From NCBI RefSeq assembly GCF_042684585.1, contig NZ_JBHULS010000002.1:558001-622000 (forward strand): a stretch of 64,000 nucleotides of DNA. Direction: 5' to 3'. Of this stretch, positions 33,927-42,625 are shown piece after piece. Position 1 is the first letter of the stretch, and the number at the start of each line of letters is the position of its first letter. The notes beneath the pieces were generated by a model that did no database searches, was not told the DNA's origin, and was given only the letters and a program-made list of their open reading frames with translations. Both the position numbers and the translations under genes were made by a program. This stretch comes from Algorimicrobium sediminis (lineage in GTDB: Bacteria; Bacteroidota; Bacteroidia; Flavobacteriales; Flavobacteriaceae).

Positions 33927-34787
33927 ATGGCAAATTTAAAAGAAATACGTAACAGAATAACCTCGGTATCCTCAACAATGCAGATTACCAGCGCCATGAA
34001 AATGGTATCTGCTGCAAAGTTGAAAAAAGCCCAAGATGCTATTACAGCAATGCGTCCTTACGCAGACAAGTTAACACAGCTTTTACAGGATTTAAGTGCC
34101 ACCATGAGTGCGGAAGCAGGAAGTAAATATGCCGAGCAGCGCGAAGTGGAAAATGTTTTAATTGTAGCGGTTACTTCAAACAGAGGCTTGTGTGGTGCCT
34201 TCAACTCAAACATCATAAAAACGGTAAACGCAGTTACTTCTGAAAAATACGCTAATCAGAATGTTTCGTATGTAGCTATTGGTAAAAAAGCAAACGATGC
34301 GTTTAAGAAAACCGGAAAAGTAATTGCTACTAAAAGTGAAATTTTCGACGATTTAACCTTCGATAACGTGGCCGAGATAGCAGAAATGCTTATGGATACG
34401 TTTGTTTCTGGGCAGTTTGATAGAATTGAAATTGTTTACAACAAATTTAAAAACGCCGCAACACAGGATGTTATGGTGGAGCAGTTTTTGCCAATTGTTC
34501 CTATTCAAAAAGACGAAACAGTATCGTTAGACTACCTGTACGAGCCATCTAAAGTGGAAATTGTTGAACAGCTTATACCAAAATCGTTAAAAACCCAACT
34601 TTATAAGGTTATTCGCGACTCTTTTGCATCCGAACATGGCGCCCGAATGACTGCCATGCACAAGGCTACAGATAACGCAACCGAATTACGCGACCAGTTA
34701 AAACTAACATATAATAAAGCACGTCAGGCTGCTATTACCAACGAAATTTTAGAAATTGTTGGGGGCGCAGAAGCTTTAAATAACTAA
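33927..34787 (+). CDS. atpG: F-ATPase subunit gamma
   Basis: This central rotor shaft of F1 has 286 residues. The N-terminal helix ANLKEIRNRITSVSSTMQITSAMKMVSAAKLKKA and the C-terminal helix with TDNATELRDQLKLTYNKARQAAITNEILEIVGGAEAL are the two halves of the coiled coil. It ends the operon. The beta and epsilon genes (atpD, atpC) are not in the window, as expected for Flavobacteriaceae, where they sit elsewhere. Confidence 0.96.
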   Translation: MANLKEIRNRITSVSSTMQITSAMKMVSAAKLKKAQDAITAMRPYADKLTQLLQDLSATMSAEAGSKYAEQREVENVLIVAVTSNRGLCGAFNSNIIKTVNAVTSEKYANQNVSYVAIGKKANDAFKKTGKVIATKSEIFDDLTFDNVAEIAEMLMDTFVSGQFDRIEIVYNKFKNAATQDVMVEQFLPIVPIQKDETVSLDYLYEPSKVEIVEQLIPKSLKTQLYKVIRDSFASEHGARMTAMHKATDNATELRDQLKLTYNKARQAAITNEILEIVGGAEALNN

Positions 34788-34815
34788 AATACATTTTAGT
34801 TAAGTTCAGTTAAAA

Positions 34816-34851
34816 AAAACCTTTCATTACAAAATAATGAAGGGTTTTTTT
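34816..34851 (+). terminator. Terminator of the atp operon
   Basis: The arms 34816-34829 and 34835-34848 form a 14-bp stem with one G-T wobble and a 5-base loop, ending in a run of T to 34851. This is a strong intrinsic terminator 28 bases after atpG. Confidence 0.88.
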
Positions 34852-34951
34852 GTTAATAACACCGCCAAATTACCCAGCTAAAAATCCTGCCATAAACATT
34901 TTCATAGCTGTGGGTAATTCAATACTTTTAAAGTTCTTTATAAAATATATT

Positions 34952-36412
34952 TTGAGCGGACTTAAAGTACTTTTTAAACAAACGTTTATATACGGTTTAG
35001 CTACGGTGTTACCGCGTATGTTAAGCTTTGTTTTGGTCCCTTTGTATACCACAGATGGGGTGCTCTCATCGGTTGCGGAATATGGTAAAATATCTGTTAT
35101 ATTCTCCTATTTTGTGCTTTTTAATGTCATTTTGGCCTACGGTATGGAAACGGCCTTTTTCCGTTTTTTTAATAAAACAGAAAATAAAAACCAAGTGCTA
35201 GCCACTGCAAGTTTGTCGTTAATTGGTTCGTCTGCTGTATTTTTTAGCTTGGCGTTTTTATGTCAAAATCAAATTGCGCAGTTTATGGGTATGGAAGTGG
35301 CCTATATTAAACTTGTTATTTGGATTTTACTATTAGATGCTTTGGTTATCATTCCGTTTTCCTGGCTTCGCGCTACGGGTCAGCCCACACGCTATGCTAT
35401 TATTAAAATTGCCAATGTTGTAGTTAATTTAGGCTTAAATATTTTCTTTCTTTTGGCGCTGTCGGGTTTGGCAGAAAACATACCTGTTTTTAAAAGTATT
35501 TACATACCTAATTTCGAAATAAATTACATTCTTATTGCTAATGTTGTAGCTAGTGGCCTGACACTTGCCTTAATGATGCCGTTTTATACCAAAATTACCT
35601 ACGCTTTTAACTGGAATTTGTGGAAAAAAATGATGCGCTATGCACTGCCAGTATTAGTAGCAGGTGTTGCCTTTTCGGTAAATGAGACTTTTGATAGAAT
35701 TTTGTTAGATAAATTACTTCCAGATGCTATTGCCGATACACAAATTGGCATGTATTCCGCTTGTTATAAAATAGCACTTTTCATGACGCTCTTTGCAACC
35801 GCTTACCGCTTGGGTATAGAGCCGTTCTTTTTTAGTCACGCCAATACGGCCAATCCGCAGAAAAATTACGCCCGTATATTAGAGTTTTTTGTAGCCTCTG
35901 GTTCTGTAATATTATTAGTGGTTGTTGTTTTTGCCGATGTGCTCAAGCCTTTTATAGTAAGAAGCGAGGCCTATTGGGAAGCAATGTGGATTGTTCCCAT
36001 TATTTTAATTGCTAATTTTTGTTTGGGTATTTATCACAACCTTTCTGTTTGGTACAAAATAACCGATCGGACCAAATTTGGTGCTTATATTTCTATTACG
36101 GGCGCCCTAATAACACTTATTGTAAATATTGTTTTTATAAAAACCTACGGATACAAAGCCTCGGCAATGGCTACGCTTATTGCCTACGCGGTTATGATGC
36201 TGCTGTCCTATTATTTTGGTCGAAAATATTATCCAATTCCGTATAATTTAAAGAAAATTGGTTTGTATTTACTGCTTTCGGTTGGCTTTTCGGTAATTTC
36301 GTTTTACTATTTTAGGGGTAACTTTGCCATTGGTATTCCAATGTTAATTGTATTTTTGAGTATCGTATATAGTTTAGAACGAAAGGATATTAAACAGATA
36401 TTAAAATCGTAA
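34952..36412 (+). CDS. Oligosaccharide flippase, MOP superfamily
   Basis: This polytopic protein of about 486 residues has some fourteen hydrophobic segments. It starts SGLKVLFKQTFIYGLATVLPRMLSF, a common opening for Bacteroidota flippases, and has the EYGKISVIFSYFVLFN segment next. The frame is open to a TTG at 34850, but that lies in the atp terminator, so I place the start at the TTG at 34952, directly before the conserved N-terminus. It heads a six-gene + strand unit with dut, a nucleotidyltransferase, a TPR protein, a lipoprotein and an EnvC-like protein, pointing to envelope work. The lipid-linked substrate is unknown. Confidence 0.8.
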   Translation: MSGLKVLFKQTFIYGLATVLPRMLSFVLVPLYTTDGVLSSVAEYGKISVIFSYFVLFNVILAYGMETAFFRFFNKTENKNQVLATASLSLIGSSAVFFSLAFLCQNQIAQFMGMEVAYIKLVIWILLLDALVIIPFSWLRATGQPTRYAIIKIANVVVNLGLNIFFLLALSGLAENIPVFKSIYIPNFEINYILIANVVASGLTLALMMPFYTKITYAFNWNLWKKMMRYALPVLVAGVAFSVNETFDRILLDKLLPDAIADTQIGMYSACYKIALFMTLFATAYRLGIEPFFFSHANTANPQKNYARILEFFVASGSVILLVVVVFADVLKPFIVRSEAYWEAMWIVPIILIANFCLGIYHNLSVWYKITDRTKFGAYISITGALITLIVNIVFIKTYGYKASAMATLIAYAVMMLLSYYFGRKYYPIPYNLKKIGLYLLLSVGFSVISFYYFRGNFAIGIPMLIVFLSIVYSLERKDIKQILKS

Positions 36413-36413
36413 T

Positions 36414-36848
36414 ATGACAATAAAAATTATTAATAAGTCCCATCATCCTTTACCGCATTACGAAACCAACGCGTCTGCTGGTATGGATTTACGGGCTAAT
36501 ATTTCGGAACCTAGAATATTAAAACCTTTAGAACGAAGCATTGTAGGAACAGGCTTGTTTATGGAGCTTCCCGTAGGCTATGAGGCTCAAGTTAGACCCC
36601 GAAGTGGTTTAGCAGCAAAACACGGCATTACAGTACTTAATGCGCCCGGCACGATTGATGCGGACTACAGAGGCGAAATTGGCGTTATTTTAGTCAACCT
36701 TTCAAACGAACCATTTACCATCCAAAATGGCGAGCGTATTGCGCAATTAGTTATAGCCAAACACGAACGTGCGGTATGGGAACTGGTTGAAGCTTTATCG
36801 GAAACCGATAGAGGTGAAGGTGGTTTTGGAAGTACTGGTGTTAAATAA
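36414..36848 (+). CDS. dut: dUTP diphosphatase
   Basis: This trimeric dUTPase of 144 residues makes dUMP and keeps uracil out of DNA. The five family motifs are visible: NASAGMDLRA near 20-29, PRSGLAAKHG near 62-71, LNAPGTIDADYRGE near 75-88 (with the catalytic Asp and Tyr), ERIAQLVIAK near 105, and the C-terminal arm RGEGGFGSTG. It starts 1 base after the flippase stop, so it is coupled to that gene though functionally unrelated. Confidence 0.96.
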   Translation: MTIKIINKSHHPLPHYETNASAGMDLRANISEPRILKPLERSIVGTGLFMELPVGYEAQVRPRSGLAAKHGITVLNAPGTIDADYRGEIGVILVNLSNEPFTIQNGERIAQLVIAKHERAVWELVEALSETDRGEGGFGSTGVK

Positions 36849-36988
36849 TGCATACCGTATTAGGAAAAATAGAAATGTAGTAACAGAATCTAAATTGGTG
36901 GGGTATAAACGCCCAGCACCATTTTAGCTTCAATGGCAATAAAAAATTAAGTATAACCTTAAAAAATACCTGCGTTGCAGGGCTAGTA

Positions 36989-38005
36989 ATGAAAATAATT
37001 GTACCCATGGCGGGTCGTGGTTCACGATTACGCCCACATAGTTTAACCGTACCAAAACCATTAATTCCCGTTGCTGGAGAGCCTATTGTGCATAGGTTGG
37101 TAAAAGATATTGTAAAGGTGTTAAATCAGCCTATCGAGGAAATAGCATTTGTACTAGGCGATGCCGCTTGGTTTGGAAACGATGTGGTTGCTAGTTTAGA
37201 AGCCTTAGCACAATCATTAGGAGCCAAAGCGTCTATTTACCGTCAGGACCAACCTTTAGGTACCGGTCATGCCATAATGTGTGCTAAAGCCTCTTTGTCT
37301 GGCCCAGCAGTTATAGCCTACGCAGATACTTTAATTAGAGCCGATTTTAAGTTAAACCAACAGGCCGATGCCGTTATTTGGGTAAAAGAAGTAGCAAAAC
37401 CAGAAGCCTATGGTGTGGTAAAACTTAATAGTAACCAAGAAATTGTGGAATTGGTAGAAAAGCCACAAACCTATGTTAGTAATTTGGCTGTTATTGGCAT
37501 ATACTACTTTAAAGAAGTGGGCGTTTTAAAAGAGTGCCTACAATACGTGCTGGACCATAATATTGTTAATGGCGGCGAATATCAAATTAACGATGGCATA
37601 AAACGCATGATGGCCAACGGAAAGGTATTTAAAACAGGGCAAGTGGACGAATGGATGGACTGTGGTAATAAAGCGGTTACCGTAGAAACAAATGCCCGCA
37701 TGCTAGGGTTTTTGGAACAGGATGGCGAACAGTTAATAGCAGACAATGTGTCTATTAATAATTCCAAAATTATTCAACCTTGTTTTATTGGAAAAAATGT
37801 GAAGCTTAAGGACAGCGTTGTGGGGCCATATGTATCTATTGGTAATGATTGTAACATTGAAGCATCAACCGTTAAAAATAGCTTAATACAGAATCATACG
37901 TCTATTAAAAACGCTAATTTAGACGAAGCCATGATTGGAAATCACGTAAATTATAACGGAGAATTTACAAAAATTAGTATTGGCGATTATACCGTGTTGG
38001 AATAA
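36989..38005 (+). CDS. Sugar-phosphate nucleotidyltransferase
   Basis: This 338-residue enzyme has an N-terminal nucleotidyltransferase domain, KIIVPMAGRGSRLRPHSLTVPKPLIPVAGEP (GxGxRLxPxTxxxPKP type signature, here with HSLTVPK), the DQPLGTGHAI substrate loop, and WMDCGN near 218. A C-terminal left-handed beta-helix of hexapeptide-like repeats follows (SINNSKIIQPCFIGKNVKLK and following). It resembles glucose-1-phosphate thymidylyl- or uridylyl-transferases; the NTP and sugar cannot be fixed from sequence. It could supply an activated sugar for the envelope. Confidence 0.82.
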   Translation: MKIIVPMAGRGSRLRPHSLTVPKPLIPVAGEPIVHRLVKDIVKVLNQPIEEIAFVLGDAAWFGNDVVASLEALAQSLGAKASIYRQDQPLGTGHAIMCAKASLSGPAVIAYADTLIRADFKLNQQADAVIWVKEVAKPEAYGVVKLNSNQEIVELVEKPQTYVSNLAVIGIYYFKEVGVLKECLQYVLDHNIVNGGEYQINDGIKRMMANGKVFKTGQVDEWMDCGNKAVTVETNARMLGFLEQDGEQLIADNVSINNSKIIQPCFIGKNVKLKDSVVGPYVSIGNDCNIEASTVKNSLIQNHTSIKNANLDEAMIGNHVNYNGEFTKISIGDYTVLE

Positions 38006-38112
38006 TGTAAAGCAGCACCTAGCAGCTATCAAACGTGTTTTAAAATGCGCTTTAAGCGGTTAAAAAAATAAATTAGGGAATGCAAAACCTTATTGGCCAG
38101 AGTAAATAAATT

Positions 38113-39477
38113 ATGAAACAAACCATCTATTTTTTGTGTGTGTTTTTCGGGATGCTATGTGTTCCGCAGCCCAACCATGCCCAAATAGATTATAATAATA
38201 TTAATAAAGACGATCTGGGCGATGCTGCAGATTTACAGCAAGACTATTTTTTTGAAGCGCTTAAACAAAAGGCCATTGAAAATTACGACAGAGCCGTTAC
38301 AGCCTTGTTAAAGTGTATTGAATTAGATGCCACCAATCATGTTTTTTATTATGAATTAGGTAAAAATTACAACCTGTTAAAAAACTACCAAGCCGCCGAA
38401 ACTGCTTTAAAAACAGCCGTAAAAATGGTGCCCGATAACGAATGGTATTTAGATGAACTATACGAAGTTTATGTACAACAAGACGATTTGGATAAAGCCA
38501 TTCCGGTGGTAAAACAATTGGCAAAGTACCACCCAGATTATAAAGAAGACTTGGCAACACTTTACGTTAAAACTAAAAATTACGAAAAAGCTATAGCCGT
38601 GCTTGACGAAATGGACGCCGAACTGGGAATATCGAGCAGTAGAGATTTTATTCGAAATCAGATTTACGAACTCACAGGTCAAAAACAAGCGCGTATAGAC
38701 AATCTTGAAAACAGAGTAGACGTTAATCCCAATAAGGAAGCCAATTATCTAGCCTTAATTTATAGGTACAGCGAAAATAACGAGAAAGAGAAAGCCTTTG
38801 AAACCGCTAAAAAACTATTGGAAATGAAACCCAATTCCCAGTTGGCACATTTGGCTTTGTACAAGTTTTATATGGATGAAAATAATGTAAAACAAGCTGT
38901 GGCTTCTATGAAAATTGTGCTATCCAGTTCGCAAATAAAACCAGAAGCTAAAATGATGGTTCTATCGGATTTTATGAATTTTGTTTCCGAAAATCCTAGC
39001 TACGAATCGGATTTATTGGAAGCTACTATGTTGGTTTCTAACGACGAAAAAGGGCAATCTGCCCAACAAGTGGCAGCCTACCACTTAAAGCAAGGTAACA
39101 AAGCAAAGGCTTTACAATTTTATTTACAAGCATTAAAAAGTAATACCGATAATTACGCCCTAATTAAAAATGTTTTGCTGCTTCACATCGATTTAAAAAA
39201 TTACACAGAAGCCGAAACCTTAAGCACAGAAGCCTTGGCTAATTACCCGTCGCAGCCAATTTTTTATTTGGTAAATGGCGTAGCTTTAAACGCGCTAAAC
39301 AAACCAAATAAGGCGGTAGAAGCTCTAGAAATGGGTTTGGATTATATAATTGATGATCCTAAAATGCAAGCCGATTTTTATAAGCAGTTAAGTGTTGCGC
39401 ACCAGCTATTAAACAACACAAACAAAGCCCAAATATATTTAGATAAAGCCCAAAAATTAGAAGCCGATTTAAATTAA
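38113..39477 (+). CDS. Secreted tetratricopeptide repeat protein
   Basis: This 454-residue protein has a signal peptide (cleavage likely after about residue 24, NHAQ) and then TPR units throughout, for example FYYELGKNYNLLKNYQAAETALKTAVKM and YLDELYEVYVQQDDLDKAIPVVKQLAKYHP. No enzymatic domain is visible. It should be a periplasmic scaffold. Its TAA overlaps the ATG of the DUF4292 lipoprotein gene, and an EnvC-like gene follows, so the three probably act together in the envelope. The family is common in Flavobacteriaceae at this locus; its role is not known to me. Confidence 0.75.
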   Translation: MKQTIYFLCVFFGMLCVPQPNHAQIDYNNINKDDLGDAADLQQDYFFEALKQKAIENYDRAVTALLKCIELDATNHVFYYELGKNYNLLKNYQAAETALKTAVKMVPDNEWYLDELYEVYVQQDDLDKAIPVVKQLAKYHPDYKEDLATLYVKTKNYEKAIAVLDEMDAELGISSSRDFIRNQIYELTGQKQARIDNLENRVDVNPNKEANYLALIYRYSENNEKEKAFETAKKLLEMKPNSQLAHLALYKFYMDENNVKQAVASMKIVLSSSQIKPEAKMMVLSDFMNFVSENPSYESDLLEATMLVSNDEKGQSAQQVAAYHLKQGNKAKALQFYLQALKSNTDNYALIKNVLLLHIDLKNYTEAETLSTEALANYPSQPIFYLVNGVALNALNKPNKAVEALEMGLDYIIDDPKMQADFYKQLSVAHQLLNNTNKAQIYLDKAQKLEADLN

Positions 39478-40253
39478 TGACTAAAACATTTCGTATCCTT
39501 TGGTTTTCCATACTCCTTATGCTAGTGGTAATAAGCTGTAAACCCGTGGTTAACTTAACGGCTGGTAAAGCCAATTTAAACCTCTCCAAAAAAGAAGTTT
39601 TAAAAGTTCATAACCAAGCCACACCCAAATTTAAAACCATGCAAGCAAAAGTACGTGTGGTATATGCAGCGCATAATAAAGAGCAAACACATACCGTAAC
39701 GCTGCGCATGGAAACAGACAAGGCCATCTGGATAAACTCCGCCTTAAACCTAATTAGGGTGCTTATAACGCCAGAAAAAGTCCAGTTTTACAACAAGCTA
39801 GATAACACCTATTTTGATGGCGATTTTAGCTATTTAAGCGATTTATTAGGAACGGAATTAGATTTTGCCAAGGTTCAAAATTTATTATTAGGTAATGCTA
39901 TTTTCGACCTGGATAAACAACATTTTAATATGTCTGTTTACAACCAAGCGTATTTGTTTCAGCCAAAAGAGCATCAAGCCCTATTCGAACTATTTTATAT
40001 TGTTAATCCCACACATTTTAAAATAGATTCGCAACAATTACAACAACCAAAAGAATCTCGGTTTTTACAAGTAGATTACCAAAATTATCAAGTAATAGAG
40101 AAACAAAGCATTCCCGAGCAACTAAAAATTATAGCTTTAGATTCGGACAATGAAACGCGTATAGAACTGGGCATAAAATCGGTTAAAGTAAATGAACCGG
40201 TGCGGTTTCCGTTTAAAATTCCTTCGGGATTTGAAAAAATTGATTTAAAATAA
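39477..40253 (+). CDS. DUF4292 lipoprotein
   Basis: This 258-residue lipoprotein has the lipid-attached Cys at 21 (MLVVISCKP). The body is mostly beta, with FKTMQAKVRVVYA..HTVTLRMETDKAIWINSALNLIRVLITPEKVQFYNKLDNTYFDGDF, the DUF4292 pattern. The alternating strands and a hydrophobic face recall LolA/LolB and LppX-like half-barrels that carry lipids, but this is a fold-level guess. It sits between the TPR protein and an EnvC-like factor, 2 bases from the latter. Periplasmic leaflet of the outer or inner membrane is likely. Confidence 0.7.
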   Translation: MTKTFRILWFSILLMLVVISCKPVVNLTAGKANLNLSKKEVLKVHNQATPKFKTMQAKVRVVYAAHNKEQTHTVTLRMETDKAIWINSALNLIRVLITPEKVQFYNKLDNTYFDGDFSYLSDLLGTELDFAKVQNLLLGNAIFDLDKQHFNMSVYNQAYLFQPKEHQALFELFYIVNPTHFKIDSQQLQQPKESRFLQVDYQNYQVIEKQSIPEQLKIIALDSDNETRIELGIKSVKVNEPVRFPFKIPSGFEKIDLK

Positions 40254-40255
40254 GC

Positions 40256-41482
40256 ATGAAGCAAACTAGGTTAACATATTTTTTTCTCCTTCTATTTATA
40301 GGAATCTCTGCTGCTGGTTTTTCACAAAGTAAAAAACAAAAAGAATTGGAGGCCCGGCGCCAAGCGTTGCGCGCAGAAATAAAACAGATTAACGAGCTTT
40401 TATTTCAAGATAAAAATAAGCAGAAGTCCCAAATGTCGCTTATAGAAGATGTTAATTATCGGGTTAGTGTGCGTAAAAATTTAATTCAGGTAACCAATCA
40501 GCAAGCCAATTTGTTAACGCGCGAAATTAACGAAAACCAAAATACCATATCCGATTTGCGCAACGAGCTAGAGACCTTAAAGGCCAGCTATGCTAAAATG
40601 ATAGAAACCTCCTACAAAAGTAAAAGTGAACAAAGTAGAGTAATGTTTTTGTTATCGTCTTCAAATTTTAAGCAGGCTTACAAACGTATTCAGTATTTAA
40701 AACAGTACGCCAATTACCAAAAAGAGCAAGGCGAAGCTATTAAACTTAAAACGGCCGAGTTACAAGAAAAAAACACAGCGCTTTTGCGTCAAAAATCGGA
40801 TAAGCAAAAACTCATTAACGAGAACAGAATAGCCCAGCGGGAACTGGAAAAGGAGTTGGTGCAGCACAGAGCTTTAATGGCTAGCATAACCAAGAATTTG
40901 GAGAGCTACACAGCACAAATTCGGAAAAAGCAGCGTGAGGCCGAAAAAATTGATCGGGAAATAGAAAAAATTATTCGCGAGGCCATTGCGGCATCTAATA
41001 AAAAAGCTGGTAAAACAAGCACGGCCTCTAGCAACTTTGCCTTAACACCAGAAGCTGCGGCTTTAGCAAAAGATTTTGTATCAAATAAAGGAAAGTTGCT
41101 ATGGCCGGTAGAAAAAGGGGTGGTAAAGGTGCGTTATGGCAAACAGCCATCGCCTTTAGTACCAAGTATCATGATTCAAAGTACGGGTGTTCGTATTGCT
41201 ACGGAAAAAAACGCGCAAGTACGCGCGATATTTAATGGCGAAGTTTTGCGTATAATTTCATCAAAAAATGGTAATCCAACCTTGTTAATTCAGCATGGTA
41301 ATTATATAACCGCTTATTCAAATTTGGCAAAAATTTATGTAAAGAAAGGCGACAAAGTTAGCACCAAGCAACCTGTTGGCGAGGTTTTTACCAATCCGGC
41401 TAATGGCGAAACGATATTAAGTTTTAGCGTATTTAGAGAAACCAAAACCGTAAATCCTGCGGAATGGATTTATAAAATGTAA
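40256..41482 (+). CDS. EnvC-like murein hydrolase activator (degenerate M23 domain)
   Basis: This 408-residue secreted protein has a signal peptide (to about 24), a long coiled coil (about 25-250, rich in Gln, Glu, Lys and Arg), and a C-terminal LytM/M23 fold (about 278-408, GKLLWPVEKGVVKVRYG onward). The zinc ligands of active M23 peptidases are absent: the HxxxD site reads GVRIATEKN, and the HxH site reads YSNL. The protein is therefore probably an activator of amidases, like EnvC, rather than a peptidase. It would work in septal or lateral peptidoglycan splitting. Last gene of the unit. Confidence 0.85.
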   Translation: MKQTRLTYFFLLLFIGISAAGFSQSKKQKELEARRQALRAEIKQINELLFQDKNKQKSQMSLIEDVNYRVSVRKNLIQVTNQQANLLTREINENQNTISDLRNELETLKASYAKMIETSYKSKSEQSRVMFLLSSSNFKQAYKRIQYLKQYANYQKEQGEAIKLKTAELQEKNTALLRQKSDKQKLINENRIAQRELEKELVQHRALMASITKNLESYTAQIRKKQREAEKIDREIEKIIREAIAASNKKAGKTSTASSNFALTPEAAALAKDFVSNKGKLLWPVEKGVVKVRYGKQPSPLVPSIMIQSTGVRIATEKNAQVRAIFNGEVLRIISSKNGNPTLLIQHGNYITAYSNLAKIYVKKGDKVSTKQPVGEVFTNPANGETILSFSVFRETKTVNPAEWIYKM

Positions 41483-41544
41483 TTCACGGTACTTCTAGGC
41501 TTTTTGCATGCTGTGTTATTTTTAAGCAGGGTAAAATAAAAACA

Positions 41545-41572
41545 AAAACGGCTGCAAACTTGCAGCCGTTTT
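41545..41572. terminator. Bidirectional terminator after the EnvC-like gene
   Basis: AAAACGGCTGCA at 41545-41556 pairs with 41561-41572 around AACT. On the + strand it ends in TTTT. On the minus strand it is followed by a longer T-rich tail, so it could stop a leftward transcript even better. Confidence 0.8.
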
Positions 41573-41581
41573 ATCACTCAA

Positions 41582-41656
41582 TTAATAGCCTCTCCGAAAT
41601 AAGCAATCTTGCGGAGTGCACGATTTTACAAATTGGCTTGTACCAACTTGTTTCAT
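41582..41656 (-). CDS. Possible 24-residue ORF or remnant
   Basis: An ATG at 41656 opens a 24-codon frame (MKQVGTSQFVKSC..., ending RRGY) with TAA at 41582-41584, just upstream, on that strand, of the hairpin at 41545-41572. It is too short to judge. Its position before a minus-strand terminator is the only support. Confidence 0.2.
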   Translation of the reverse strand: MKQVGTSQFVKSCTPQDCLFRRGY

Positions 41657-41734
41657 AATTATTTTCTAGTAACCTTTAAACCGGCTTTAAAAACCTGTTT
41701 AAAATAATATTAATAATGGCGCTTTTGGTTAATA

Positions 41735-41760
41735 AAACCTCCGCTTTCCAGCGGAGGTTT
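41735..41760 (-). terminator. Hairpin, probable minus-strand terminator
   Basis: AAACCTCCGCT at 41735-41745 pairs perfectly with 41750-41760 over a 4-base loop. On the minus strand the right arm ends in TTTTATT; on the + strand it runs into CCCC. It therefore fits a leftward transcript covering 41784-41991. Confidence 0.6.
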
Positions 41761-41783
41761 CCCCTCAATCAATAAAAACTACT

Positions 41784-41991
41784 TCAGTGTAACGCAACGA
41801 ATTTAGCGGTTGTTTTTTCAGAATCTCCAAAGTCTTTTACAGCCTTTTAGAGCTTCCTTTTGTCTGTTTAAATTAAAACTTAAAGTTACTTTATAAGCAG
41901 GCAACAAATTGGTTTCGTTGGTAATACCAAAGACGTTTCTTTGCTATATCCTTAAAACGAGTAACTTTTAAAAAGTTCCCAATAGTTTCAT
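41784..41991 (-). pseudogene. Frameshifted remnant of a small unidentified gene
   Basis: On the minus strand an ATG at 41991 begins MKLLGTF. After shifts in frame, the reading continues as SYSKE-like residues, then 32 open codons (RNVFGITNETNLLPAYKVTL onward), then, after a further shift, VKDFGDSEKTTAKFVALH and a TGA at 41784-41786. Joined, these give a protein of about 65 residues with at least two frameshifts. I do not recognise the family. A hairpin with a T-rich minus-strand tail follows 24 bases later, as expected for a gene end. Confidence 0.35.
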
Positions 41992-42001
41992 AAAAAAATA
42001 C

Positions 42002-42009
42002 TAAATTTG
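42002..42009 (+). promoter_or_regulatory. Promoter -7 element before the sigma factor gene
   Basis: TAAATTTG matches TAnnTTTG, 25 bases before the TTG start at 42035. No clear TTG was found at the -33 spacing, which would fit a promoter read by a different sigma factor or needing an activator. Confidence 0.4.
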
Positions 42010-42034
42010 AATTTAATCTTTTAATACGCCAGTT

Positions 42035-42583
42035 TTGCCCTCAAATAAGCTAGAAAAAAGTATTGTATCGTTTTGCAAAGGTAAAACAACCGCCATTGTA
42101 CCGCTTTATAAAACATGGAGTACCGAGTTGTACTTTGTGGCCTACAAGTATCTTCGTAATAAGGAGGAAGCCGAAGATGTGGTTGCCGATGTATTCGAGA
42201 AACTGTTAAATATGCCTGTAGCAAAACGAAAAGAAAAATTTCTGGACGGAAAAATAAGCATTAAAGCACTGCTGTTAGTAGCGGTAAAAAACAAAGCGCT
42301 AGATGTTATTAAAGTTCAAACCAACCGGAGGCGTATAGAGCAAAATATTCAAAATACAGAAACGCTTACCGCCAAAAATACGGTTTGGCTAAACCTATCT
42401 AATGAGTTCCTGGAGTCCATATTAAATATATTGCCCAAACGAGAGCGCGATATATTAAAAATGAATATGGACGGTTATGACAGGAACGAAATTGGCCAAG
42501 CACTAAACGTTTCGCCTAAAACGGTTAGCAATTCGCTTTCGCTATCTAGAAATAAATTGAAGGAAATTTTAGATGATTTTTAA
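42035..42583 (+). CDS. RNA polymerase sigma factor, ECF-like (sigma-70 family)
   Basis: This 182-residue protein has a sigma-70 region 2 (about 22-75, with LYFVAYKYLRNKEEAEDVVADVFEKLL) and a region 4 helix-turn-helix at the C-terminus (ILPKRERDILKMNMDGYDRNEIGQALNVSPKTVSNSLSLSRNKLKEIL). No region 1 or 3 is present, so it is of the ECF type. The start is a TTG at 42035 directly after a promoter element; no ATG lies between it and the conserved region. The next gene, 42 bases on, encodes a single-pass membrane protein in the position of an anti-sigma factor. Confidence 0.88.
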   Translation: MPSNKLEKSIVSFCKGKTTAIVPLYKTWSTELYFVAYKYLRNKEEAEDVVADVFEKLLNMPVAKRKEKFLDGKISIKALLLVAVKNKALDVIKVQTNRRRIEQNIQNTETLTAKNTVWLNLSNEFLESILNILPKRERDILKMNMDGYDRNEIGQALNVSPKTVSNSLSLSRNKLKEILDDF

Positions 42584-42625
42584 ACATTCAGGGAAGTTTT
42601 AAAAAGTTAATCGTTATACTTAAAC

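Larger units (their letters stand above)
41483..42034. other. 552-bp gap: two hairpins and minus-strand coding remnants
   Basis: No intact gene over 30 codons was found. The gap holds a terminator (41545-41572), a 24-codon minus-strand ORF (41582-41656), a second hairpin (41735-41760), a frameshifted minus-strand remnant (41784-41991), and the promoter of the sigma factor gene at its right end. Confidence 0.55.

Noticed and set aside
34850..34951. Longer flippase frame starting at a TTG at 34850
   Set aside because: The start would be inside the atp terminator T-run, and the conserved flippase N-terminus begins near 34952.
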